Source of the DNA: Desmonostoc muscorum LEGE 12446
GTDB lineage: Bacteria; Cyanobacteriota; Cyanobacteriia; Cyanobacteriales; Nostocaceae
Length of the DNA: 64,000 bases
Direction: 5' to 3'
Assembly: GCF_015207005.2 (NCBI RefSeq)
Contig: NZ_JADEXS020000001.1
Coordinates: 4,030,001 to 4,094,000 of the forward strand
The stretch's first letter is position 1; every line of letters begins with the position of its first letter. Under the pieces are notes generated by a model that saw only the letters and a program-made list of their open reading frames with translations, was not told where the DNA came from and did not search any database. Positions 26,596 to 33,935 of this stretch are shown piece after piece. Both the position numbers and the translations under genes were made by a program.

Positions 26596-29319
26596 CTATA
26601 TATTTGCTTGCTGCCGTTGATATAGTGACCAGTACAAACCTTTTTGTTGCAATAACTGTGAGTGAGTACCACGTTCGGCAATCACGCCTTGCTCTAACAC
26701 CAAAATTAAGTCGGCACGTTTGAGGGGAGCAAAGCGGTGAGCAATGAGAAAGACGGTACGGTTAGCGGAAACTTTTTGCAGGTTTTGTAGTACTTGTTGT
26801 TCAGTTTCACTATCCAAAGCGCTGGTAGCTTCATCCAAAACTAAAATCGGTGCTTGGGAAAGAAATAACCTTGCTAGGGCAATGCGTTGTCTCTGCCCAC
26901 CGGATAAAGCGGTGCCGCGTTCACCCACATTGGTTTCGTAACCGTAGGGTAGTTGACTGATGAAGTCGTGGGCTACGGCTAGTCTTGCTGCTTCTACCAC
27001 TTGCTCTGCACTAATGTCGGGATTGCCGAGAGTGATATTTTCCAAAATAGAACCGTTAAATAAAAAGTCTTCTTGGAGAACTACACTAATTTGTTGCCGC
27101 AGTGATGCTAAGTCGGCACTTTTAATATCAAAACCATCAATCAGGATGCGTCCTGATTCAATTTGATAGAGGCGTTGCAATAGTTTAGAAAGTGTACTTT
27201 TACCGGAACCGCTGCGTCCGACAATGCCAACAAATTGTCCTGGTTCGGCATCGAAAGATATTCCTCGCAGAACTGCTTCAAAATTCGGTCGGTAGCGGAA
27301 AAATACTTGCTCGAAGGTGACTTGACCTTTCAGGGGTGGTAAAACTAACCCAGTTCCCTGTTCGGCTTCTGGAGAGACGTTGAGTATATCACCAATGCGG
27401 TCTACGGAAAGTAGGACTTGTTGGAGGGTTTGCCACAATTGTACTAGGCGCAAAAGTGGGCCTGTGACTCTACCGGACAACATCTGAAAGGCGACAAGCT
27501 GTCCGACTGTGAGCTTTTGTTCGATGACTAACTTGGCTCCAAACCAGAGAATCAGCATGGTGGAAAAATTGGTGAGAAAGTCACCAATATTGCTGCTGAT
27601 GTTGGAGGTGGTAGAGGCTTTAAAACCTGTGCGGATGAAGCGAGCAAATAAGCCTTCCCAGCGATCGCGTGCTACTGGTTCAGCTGCATGGGCTTTAACG
27701 GAGTGAATTCCGGTGATTGTCTCGACTAAAAACGATTGACTATCAGCGGAACGGTTAAAAGTTTCGTTGAGCCAGTTACGCAGAATTGGTGTTGCAACTA
27801 TGGTCAATGTAGCAAACAGGGGCAATACTGCTAACGCTACAAAGGTAAGGGGGACATTATAATAAAACATCAATGCCAGGTAAACCACAGCAAAGATGCT
27901 ATCTAGAATCACAGTTAATGCTGTGCCTGTAAGAAATTGCCGGATTTGTTCGAGTTCTTGGACTCGTGCTACTGTGTCTCCCACACGCCGTGACTCAAAA
28001 TAAGCCAAAGGCAAACGCATCAGATGGCGAAACAGCTGTGCTGATAAACTCAAATCCAGACGCCGAGCTGTGTGAGTAAAGATAAATAAGCGCAGAATGC
28101 CGAGTATGGACTCAAATACGGCGACAAAAAGCAGAGCGATCGCCATGACATCAAGAGTCGGCAAACTCTCCTGCACCATCACTTTATCAATCACAACTTG
28201 GGTAATCAGTGGTGTTGTTAACCCTAAAAGCTGCAAGGTAAAAGATGCTAGCAAGACTTCGCCTAGCAATCCCTTATATTTCCAAACTGCTGGGGTAAAC
28301 CAACTGAGGTTAAATTGTTCTTGCTGGGATACGAGTTCTACTTGCCAGAGTTGTCCATCCCAAGATGCCTCGACTACTGATTGGGGCAAACTTTCACAAG
28401 CACAATCGGGATTTAGAGGATTAGCGACGATGGCGCGATCGCCTCTAATTCCATAGACTACCACCCAGGAGGGACTCTGGGGTAAGTCGGAATTCCACAA
28501 CAATAAAGCTGGAAACGATATTTGCCGCAAGTCACCCCAACTGACTTGCAACCGCCGCAACACTAAACCCATTTTTTCTGCTGCTTCCACAACATGTTTT
28601 GGGCGTTGTCCTCGGAGTTGGCGTTGCACCCATTCCAGTTGCACAGAGTTTTCTAATTGTTGCGCCACCATCGTTAAACATGCAGCAGCAGTGTTCCAAC
28701 TCGCAACAAAAGGATAATTGGGAACGATGAGATTGGCGGCTGGGAGTCCTTTTTGGGGTTGGAGGGGAGTCCCTTCGGAAGGGGGGGGTAGTGGAGCTGT
28801 GGAAGAAAAGGAAAATGTCTCTTTTTCTGGTTCCCTCTCCACTGGTAAGGCTTGTAAAAACTCCTGAATTTGTGGGTGAGAAAATTCTGCCCACAGTGTT
28901 GTCTCCCAACACAGTACTATCACTTCTTTACTAGCAGCTACGGCTTTAAAATCCCCAGGCAGCTTTTGTAAGTCGCCAAACCAATCCCCTGCATCGAGGG
29001 CGGCTATGGGTTTGCCAACGCGTTCTTGAGATCGCCCGTTAGATGGGTTTGCCCCGCCATCTCGCAAACGCACTTTACCAGCCACAATGAAGAATTGGTA
29101 ACCACCGATATCGCTTGACCAGATTTTATCTCCCAGACGATACTGACGGGCTTGGGATTCATCTTGCAATCGGGATTGTTGTTCGGGAGTCAACCAACAT
29201 AGGGGTGGTTGATTCCAAGGTAAAGAAGCTAGCACTTCTAATCGTAGAGATTCATTATCCAGAATTTTTAACTCACTTGTAATTTGACTGTCAGTTTTTG
29301 AATTTTCTCTGCTAGCCAT
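26596..29319 (-). CDS. ABC exporter with cNMP-binding and degenerate C39 peptidase domains
   Basis: A 907-residue half-transporter for type I secretion. The N-terminal about 130 residues form a cyclic-nucleotide-binding-like domain (YRLGDKIWSSDIGGYQFFIVAGKVRL). A C39-like domain follows (about 205-330); its catalytic Cys position reads SWNTAAACLTMV, so the nucleophile is replaced by Thr and the domain is probably non-proteolytic, as in HlyB. Then come six membrane helices and the ATPase, with Walker A GRSGSGKST, signature LSGGQRQRIALARL and Walker B ILVLDEATSALD. The ORF overlaps the end of the parvulin gene by about 50 bases, implying one transcript. No HlyD-like adaptor or substrate gene is adjacent. 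The cargo is probably a peptide or an RTX-like protein. Confidence 0.92.
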   Translation of the reverse strand: MASRENSKTDSQITSELKILDNESLRLEVLASLPWNQPPLCWLTPEQQSRLQDESQARQYRLGDKIWSSDIGGYQFFIVAGKVRLRDGGANPSNGRSQERVGKPIAALDAGDWFGDLQKLPGDFKAVAASKEVIVLCWETTLWAEFSHPQIQEFLQALPVEREPEKETFSFSSTAPLPPPSEGTPLQPQKGLPAANLIVPNYPFVASWNTAAACLTMVAQQLENSVQLEWVQRQLRGQRPKHVVEAAEKMGLVLRRLQVSWGDLRQISFPALLLWNSDLPQSPSWVVVYGIRGDRAIVANPLNPDCACESLPQSVVEASWDGQLWQVELVSQQEQFNLSWFTPAVWKYKGLLGEVLLASFTLQLLGLTTPLITQVVIDKVMVQESLPTLDVMAIALLFVAVFESILGILRLFIFTHTARRLDLSLSAQLFRHLMRLPLAYFESRRVGDTVARVQELEQIRQFLTGTALTVILDSIFAVVYLALMFYYNVPLTFVALAVLPLFATLTIVATPILRNWLNETFNRSADSQSFLVETITGIHSVKAHAAEPVARDRWEGLFARFIRTGFKASTTSNISSNIGDFLTNFSTMLILWFGAKLVIEQKLTVGQLVAFQMLSGRVTGPLLRLVQLWQTLQQVLLSVDRIGDILNVSPEAEQGTGLVLPPLKGQVTFEQVFFRYRPNFEAVLRGISFDAEPGQFVGIVGRSGSGKSTLSKLLQRLYQIESGRILIDGFDIKSADLASLRQQISVVLQEDFLFNGSILENITLGNPDISAEQVVEAARLAVAHDFISQLPYGYETNVGERGTALSGGQRQRIALARLFLSQAPILVLDEATSALDSETEQQVLQNLQKVSANRTVFLIAHRFAPLKRADLILVLEQGVIAERGTHSQLLQQKGLYWSLYQRQQANI

Positions 29320-30050
29320 TTCTCAAACAATTCATTTTGTAGTGCTTGCTTTAGTTGAGTATCTTCTAAAGATGCTGGCAGAAATTGTTCTACTCGAAAC
29401 AAACCATAAGGTACTTCTCCTTGGAAGGAGGTTCCGCCAGCCATTTCTATTGGTCCTACTACTTGTCCCGGACTTGCGATATCAATAGCTGCCCGTAGTG
29501 CGTCCGGCAGACTTCCTCGGCTAATTAGTCCCATCATGCCGTTCACAACTCGGTCATCTGCAAGTGAATACTCTTTAGCTAGTTGCTCAAAGCTGCCTCC
29601 TTCTTCAATTTGGATTTGTAATTCGTCTGCCAGTTCCCGATTATCAACAACAATTCGAGAAAGTACCACCCGGTCTAAAAAAATCTTCCGTTCAATAAAA
29701 TATTCTGGAAGTTTTGGTTCTGTGACTACAGCTTTGAGTTTTTCTAGCTTGTAACCAAAAGTAACGGATGTATGAAAGGCTGTGTAATCAGTGTTATTCC
29801 TCTTTAACCATTCTTGAAAACTTTGGGGATCAGTCAATTGATTGTTTAGTCTAAAATCAATAATTGCTTGTTCAGTTATTGCTGTGCCAATCTCTATATC
29901 ATTTCGGTTTCGTATTTCTTGCTCAATTACGTACTGGCGGAGAATATCCCCAATAAATTGTCCTAATTTTCCAGAGGCTTGGAGGTATTTTACTGCTTCC
30001 TCAATAGAAATAGGTTGGTCATCGACTGTCAAAAATGATAAAGATTCCAT
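29268..30050 (-). CDS. Parvulin-type peptidylprolyl isomerase
   Basis: A 260-residue SurA/PpiC-like protein without a signal peptide. An N-terminal helical chaperone part (about 1-120) is followed by a parvulin domain: RVVLSRIVVDNRELADELQIQIEEGGSFEQLAKEYS, then GLISRGSLPDALRAAI and VVGPIEMAGG. In cyanobacteria such isomerases are commonly encoded beside C39/cNMP ABC exporters, and here the two genes overlap. A role in keeping an exported peptide or protein foldable or unfolded is inferred from that link. An imperfect copy of its start region lies about 100 bp upstream. Confidence 0.88.
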   Translation of the reverse strand: MESLSFLTVDDQPISIEEAVKYLQASGKLGQFIGDILRQYVIEQEIRNRNDIEIGTAITEQAIIDFRLNNQLTDPQSFQEWLKRNNTDYTAFHTSVTFGYKLEKLKAVVTEPKLPEYFIERKIFLDRVVLSRIVVDNRELADELQIQIEEGGSFEQLAKEYSLADDRVVNGMMGLISRGSLPDALRAAIDIASPGQVVGPIEMAGGTSFQGEVPYGLFRVEQFLPASLEDTQLKQALQNELFEKWLAEKIQKLTVKLQVS

Positions 30051-30176
30051 GAACTAATTATGTAAAAATGGTTAAGCACTGGTAGAGCTTTTAAATTAAA
30101 TCATATAGAAATCATGCTCTCATTGATGGATTATTCTGATAAAGATTTCATAAACTAATTACGTGAAAATGGTCAA
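30036..30176. repeat. 40-bp imperfect direct repeat covering the PPIase start
   Basis: 30036-30075 and 30137-30176 share about 34 of 40 bases (TGATAAAGATT(C/T)CAT(G/A)AACTAATTA(T/C)GT(A/G)AAAATGGT...). The first copy contains the PPIase start codon and upstream leader. The second would encode MKSLSE then a stop. It is therefore a duplicated 5' end of the gene. Confidence 0.7.
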
Positions 30177-30551
30177 CAAGAGGCAGAGAGGCAGAGGGGA
30201 TGGGGAGTAGAGGTGAATACCTCTTGGGTCAAAAAAATATATAACTGCTAATTGAAGAGGAGAGGCTCTGATGCTCTAACGCTCCAAGGTGAGGAATTGA
30301 TCGGAAATTCTCTTTGCCTCAGAACGCCTTCTTGATAAGATAGTTTTTCATGATTAGTTATACGCTCTTGGAAAGACAGAACAGGATTGAAAATCTCAGC
30401 GATCGCCCAGAAGCTAGCAAAAGCTAATTGCATGGAAAAATGCTGTCTGAATTTCAGCAAATAATCGGCTAACTAAGTAAAATCAACTAAAAGAGGTTAA
30501 AAATAATTCATTGCTTATTTTGTGGGCTAGTTGCTTCAATTTGCCAATGCC
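30177..30551. other. Intergenic region upstream of the exporter operon
   Basis: It contains a short GAGGCAGAGAGGCAGAGGGGATGGGGAG repeat-like stretch (about 30179-30210). A 70-codon minus-strand frame (30248-30460) has no family resemblance and odd composition, so it is not called as a gene. Confidence 0.5.
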
Positions 30552-31352
30552 CTATGCCCCATACCCTATACTCCATACCCAGGCAAATATCACAGCTGCG
30601 ATCGCACCGATTAATGTATTAAAAATATTTACCACTTCATTGGTCAGCCAGGCATATTTCGATTGCAGTGTTGCCCCAATTACACTTTCTAAGTTGGTGG
30701 CAATAAATGCTGCCAGCACACACCAAACTATGCCCAATATATCAATTAAACCAACTCCCCAACCAACGAGTGCGATCGCCACCGAACCCACAACACCAGC
30801 TAAAGTCCCCTCTAAGCTGATTGCTCCTTCGGTGCCACGGGGTACTGGTTGAAGGGTGGTAATGAGAAAGGTGCTTTTACCGTATGCTTTCCCAACTTCA
30901 CTGGCAGTGGTGTCAGCAAGTTTGGTACTGAAACTGGCTACATAGCCTAACAATAATAGGGATTGGGGGCTGGGGACTAGGGATTGGGGACTAGGTACAA
31001 GAACTCCCCAATTGAGTAGCCCTACTCCCAAGGCACACAACGCCCCAGTCAAAGCCGAACCCCAGACGTTTTCTGGGCCTCTTGCACCAGAACGCTTTTC
31101 GGCAATTCCTTCGGCTTCCTTCTGTGCCATACCGATGCGGGTAACGCCAGAACCCACTAAAAAATAGAACATTACCACTGCGTAACCTTGCCAGCCTAAA
31201 GTTCCCCAAATTAGTATGGCCAGTAACCAGGCGTGGAATAATCCAGCTGGGGTAAGCAGTTTTTTAGGAGCAATACCAGCTAAACCCAATAAAATTGTGT
31301 TTAATCCTACTCCCACCAGCCAGGGATTTACAGAATTAATTAAGGGTGACAT
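30552..31352 (-). CDS. DUF92 / TMEM19 family membrane protein (VTE6-like)
   Basis: A 266-residue polytopic membrane protein of the DUF92 family (TIGR00297). Signature blocks are PKKLLTPAGLFHAWLLA, RSGARGPENVWGSALTGAL, the conserved SFSTKLADTTASEVGKAYGK and GTEGAISLEGTLAGVVGS. The plant relative VTE6 is a phytyl-phosphate kinase for tocopherol and chlorophyll phytol salvage; that activity is plausible but unproven here. Residues about 117-131 (VPSPQSLVPSPQSL) are encoded by an STRR inserted in frame in the loop between two membrane helices. It is encoded on its own between non-coding stretches. Confidence 0.87.
   Translation of the reverse strand: MSPLINSVNPWLVGVGLNTILLGLAGIAPKKLLTPAGLFHAWLLAILIWGTLGWQGYAVVMFYFLVGSGVTRIGMAQKEAEGIAEKRSGARGPENVWGSALTGALCALGVGLLNWGVLVPSPQSLVPSPQSLLLLGYVASFSTKLADTTASEVGKAYGKSTFLITTLQPVPRGTEGAISLEGTLAGVVGSVAIALVGWGVGLIDILGIVWCVLAAFIATNLESVIGATLQSKYAWLTNEVVNIFNTLIGAIAAVIFAWVWSIGYGA
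30959..31001 (-). repeat. STRR inserted in frame inside the DUF92 gene
   Basis: GGATTGGGGGCTGGGGACTAGGGATTGGGGACTAGG, heptamers of the GGGGACT/GGGATTG class, make about 42 bases in the coding sequence and translate as two VPSPQSL units. Confidence 0.85.
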
Positions 31353-31793
31353 CAGTAATTAATCAAGAGTGATTTGATCTTAGATATCAACAGAATAACG
31401 AATTTACGACGCTTATTGCTTAATTTATGACAACTTTTCCGACAAAGTAATATGCTTGTATTATTTTATGAATAACATAGGCATCGCTCTCAAAACTCGA
31501 CGTAGAAATGCAGACAATCTTCTACACATACACTGCAAGATTGATTAAAAAACTTTTTCTTTAGCAAGATTCACTGTTTATCTTGTGGGATGAGCATCTG
31601 CCCGAATTTGGCCAAGTAAAATGCCGATGCCACAAGATAAATAATTAAATGATACTCAGTGTGCTATCTTGGCCATACTATGATCGAGGATATCGGTTAA
31701 TGTCAATTAAAACTGTGTTCTAGTTAAGCACAATTAAGACTTTACCGCATAAATTGTAGATAGCATCAACTATTAGTTTTTTGCATACAAGCT
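31353..31793. other. 441-bp intergenic region with a long hairpin
   Basis: No gene seen. Its main feature is the 63-base hairpin at 31578-31640. The segment after it (about 31690-31793) is AT-rich and probably carries the promoter of the VOC gene. Confidence 0.55.
31578..31640. repeat. Bulged long hairpin
   Basis: TTATCTTGTG (31578-31587) pairs with CACAAGATAA (31631-31640). Inside, GCATC pairs with GATGC, and after one mismatch GC pairs with GC. The arms are separated by a six-base bulge. This is a structured element of unknown class, about 150 bp upstream of the VOC gene. Confidence 0.6.
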
Positions 31794-32225
31794 ATGAGCC
31801 AAACTTTATTTCATCTTGCTTTCCCTGTGACTGACATTGCCCAGACAAAAACATATTATGTAGATGGTTTGGGCTGTATTCCCGGTCGTGAAAATCGTCA
31901 CGCCTTAATTCTTAATCTCTACGGTCATCAACTAGTAGCTCATGTGACCAAAGAACCTTTGATACCCCAACAGACTATCTATCCCAGACATTTTGGACTA
32001 ATTTTTACCCAAGAACGTGACTGGCAAGACTTACTAGAAAGGGCACAACAGCAACAGCTACTTTTTCGTGAAGAAACTAAAAATCGCTTTGTTGGTTCTC
32101 CTCTTGAACATCGTACTTTCTTTTTAGAAGATCCCTTTTATAACTTAATGGAGTTCAAGTATTATCGTTACCCAGAGGCGATTTTTGGAGGTTACGAACA
32201 TACACAAATTGGAGATAGAATTTAA
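31794..32225 (+). CDS. VOC family (glyoxalase/dioxygenase fold) protein
   Basis: A 143-residue single-chain vicinal-oxygen-chelate protein. Paired beta-alpha-beta modules are visible: FHLAFPVTDIAQTKTYYVDGLGC at the N-terminus and RHFGLIFTQERDWQDLLERA, HRTFFLEDPFYNLMEFKYY at the C-terminus. His near residue 8 and Glu in NLMEFK correspond to the metal ligands of this superfamily. The reaction cannot be told from sequence: dioxygenase, lyase or binding protein are all possible. It converges on the lipase-like gene, sharing 4 bases at the 3' ends. Confidence 0.85.
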   Translation: MSQTLFHLAFPVTDIAQTKTYYVDGLGCIPGRENRHALILNLYGHQLVAHVTKEPLIPQQTIYPRHFGLIFTQERDWQDLLERAQQQQLLFREETKNRFVGSPLEHRTFFLEDPFYNLMEFKYYRYPEAIFGGYEHTQIGDRI

Positions 32226-32848
32226 GAATTCTGAATTGAGTTAATCGGCTGTGCCAATATTTGTGATATGACTGCTAAAGTCTTGGAGTTAGTCAACATC
32301 CAAGGGTGAAGAACAACTGGCACAACCATTTCTTTTGCCGCCAGCATTTGTGAACTTTTCGCTGGTACGATCATTAAATCATAAGGCGTCCAGATAGATG
32401 TAAAGTTTAGCTGCTTTAACATATCAGCATCAGAATTCAAATCTTGGAGAAAAACGCTGTTGGGACGCATTTGTACGCAACCAGGACGCTGGGAAGCATA
32501 AGCAACCACAGTTCCATTATGCGGTGAAGAAATCGTGATAAATCGCTGTACGCGCTTAATTCCTCCCAGCCGCTGGACATAGTAACGGCTGACAATTCCT
32601 CCCATACTGAAGCCTACCAAATCTAGTGGTTGTTCTGATGCAAAGTTAGTCGTGACATAATTGGCTACCTGGTTTGCCAATTCATCAAGACCCAAATCGC
32701 CATTATTGGGCACTAAATTCAGGGCATGTACAGACCAACCTTGTTGTATTAGATAGGCCCTCATTTTTCGGAAAACTATCTCTGTGTCGCCAATGCCGTG
32801 TATTAATAAAACCGGATTGCGCTGCTGATTTTTAATATCCATTGACAA
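32222..32848 (-). CDS. Alpha/beta hydrolase, lipase-like
   Basis: A 208-residue alpha/beta-hydrolase with an oxyanion-type N-terminal motif (PVLLIHGIGDTE), the nucleophile elbow GFSMGG (LDLVGFSMGGIVSRYYVQRL) and a following SSPHNGTVVAY block typical of triacylglycerol lipases and acyltransferases (LipA/EstA-like). A late His (VVLHPWML) is a candidate catalytic His. There is no signal peptide, so it is probably cytoplasmic. The start MSMDIKNQQRNPVLL is the first in frame. Its 3' end overlaps the convergent VOC gene by 4 bases. Confidence 0.87.
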   Translation of the reverse strand: MSMDIKNQQRNPVLLIHGIGDTEIVFRKMRAYLIQQGWSVHALNLVPNNGDLGLDELANQVANYVTTNFASEQPLDLVGFSMGGIVSRYYVQRLGGIKRVQRFITISSPHNGTVVAYASQRPGCVQMRPNSVFLQDLNSDADMLKQLNFTSIWTPYDLMIVPAKSSQMLAAKEMVVPVVLHPWMLTNSKTLAVISQILAQPINSIQNS

Positions 32849-33419
32849 AATCTAGCTGAATTAAGGGTTAAGTTTCACCAAATTTTAGATTTTAAATTTT
32901 GGAAAATGGAATTGAAAATTCAAAATCTGTCCGCGCAGCGTGTCGTAGACAAGATAGGGGCTTGTACCCATATCGGTAAAATCTAAAATCCAAAATTATT
33001 TCACTTTTATAGGTACATACTGCTCTACAAACTGAAGTTGTTGATTTTCGGATTCTCGAAAAGATTTTTAGCAAAACTTAAGATGCTTAAGAATTATTTT
33101 TTGTAAAAAATTTAACTCAGTGTATAAGTGAAGCAGCTGTCCGAATCATTGAACAAAGAAATGTTAATTTTTGTGAAGCTTGCTTTCAGAATCTTGCTCT
33201 TAGTTACAGTAAAATTTAATAATTAGTTCTCGGTGTATGTAGCTGGCAAGTGCTTGCAACGAAGCATTTATCCTGTAGTTTTACTACAATGTTCATTAAA
33301 CACAAGCCTATAAAGGTTGTCACCAGGATAGGGTGACGCAAAGCAGAAAATGTAACATTTTGTCGTAATTTTTAACAATTACGGTCAAGTTTCAAATATA
33401 AAAGGCAGGAGTAATTGTA
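32849..33419. other. 571-bp intergenic region / long leader
   Basis: The first part holds AAAATCTAAAATCCAAAATT-type short repeats and a GTCCGCGCAGCGTGTCGTAGACAAG repeat fragment; a 60-codon frame there is not credible. The last 120 bases before the low-complexity gene contain three small hairpins (GTCACC/GGTGAC near 33319-33337, AAAATG/CATTTT near 33348-33362, CGTAATT/AATTACG near 33364-33384) and an AGGAG ribosome binding site. Confidence 0.55.
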
Positions 33420-33908
33420 ATGGGTTTTATCAAAAATTTGATTTCAGGTATTCTGGGTTTGCTAGGCGGTATTTTGGGTTTCGTGACTGGCTTGTTACCA
33501 GGGAAAGGGAAGAAAACAAGCAGCGGTTACTTTTTAGAACTAGAGGAAGCCGCTAGTGGTTCCAAACCAGCGCCTCAACCAGCAGCATCCAATGGTAAAA
33601 AGGCTGCAAAATCAGCAGCTAAAGAGCCAGCAGCATCCCAGCCTGCGAAAAGCTCTGAAGCTGATACTGCGAAAACCACCAAAGTTGCCCAAACAACAAA
33701 AGTAGAAGCTTCTCAAAATGGCAAAGCTGCTAAAGCTGAACCCGCTAAGGCACCAGCAGCAGCAACAAAGACACCAACTGAAACTACCTTTGCGCCGAAG
33801 TATCTAGCTCCTTCGGCTGGTGGCTCTAATGGTCGTCGGCGTCCAGGGGCGAACATGAATTCTTACCTAGAACTAGCGCGTCAGGTTAAAACCCCTGCTA
33901 ATAAGTAG
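33420..33908 (+). CDS. Hypothetical protein with hydrophobic N-terminus and Ala/Lys/Pro-rich tail
   Basis: A 162-residue protein. Residues 1-30 form a hydrophobic, Gly-rich helix (MGFIKNLISGILGLLGGILG). After GKGKKTSSGYFLELEE comes a long Ala/Lys/Pro/Thr-rich low-complexity segment (about 50-120). A conserved-looking end (FAPKYLAPSAGG..GRRRPGANMNSYLELARQV) has a second YFLEL/YLELA-like motif. This suggests a peripheral membrane protein with a disordered linker and two short binding motifs. I do not recognise a named family. A strong AGGAG lies 9 bases before the ATG. A palindrome follows the stop codon. Confidence 0.8.
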   Translation: MGFIKNLISGILGLLGGILGFVTGLLPGKGKKTSSGYFLELEEAASGSKPAPQPAASNGKKAAKSAAKEPAASQPAKSSEADTAKTTKVAQTTKVEASQNGKAAKAEPAKAPAAATKTPTETTFAPKYLAPSAGGSNGRRRPGANMNSYLELARQVKTPANK

Positions 33909-33928
33909 AGACGCCAAATTTGGCGTCT
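33909..33928. terminator. 20-bp palindrome between convergent genes
   Basis: AGACGCCAAATTTGGCGTCT is perfectly self-complementary and sits right after the stop of the plus-strand gene and before the end of the minus-strand VIT-vWA gene. No long T-run follows, so a bidirectional terminator role is a guess. Confidence 0.5.
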
Positions 33929-33935
33929 GTGCTTA

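Noticed and set aside
26596..29319. Identification of the exporter as HetC
   Set aside because: HetC is also a C39-type ABC protein, but the cNMP-binding N-terminus, the linked parvulin gene and the size fit the general cyanobacterial exporter group better; nothing specific to HetC is visible.
30248..30460. 70-codon frame upstream of the exporter operon as a possible secreted peptide
   Set aside because: No double-Gly or other leader motif, no ribosome binding site, and composition like non-coding DNA.
33315..33345. GGGTGACGCAAAGC in a leader, resembling the GACGCAAAGC signature of the c-di-GMP-I (GEMM) riboswitch
   Set aside because: The neighbouring stem uses the GAC of the motif itself, the GGGCAAACC part is missing upstream, and no second helix follows. 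A chance match is more likely.
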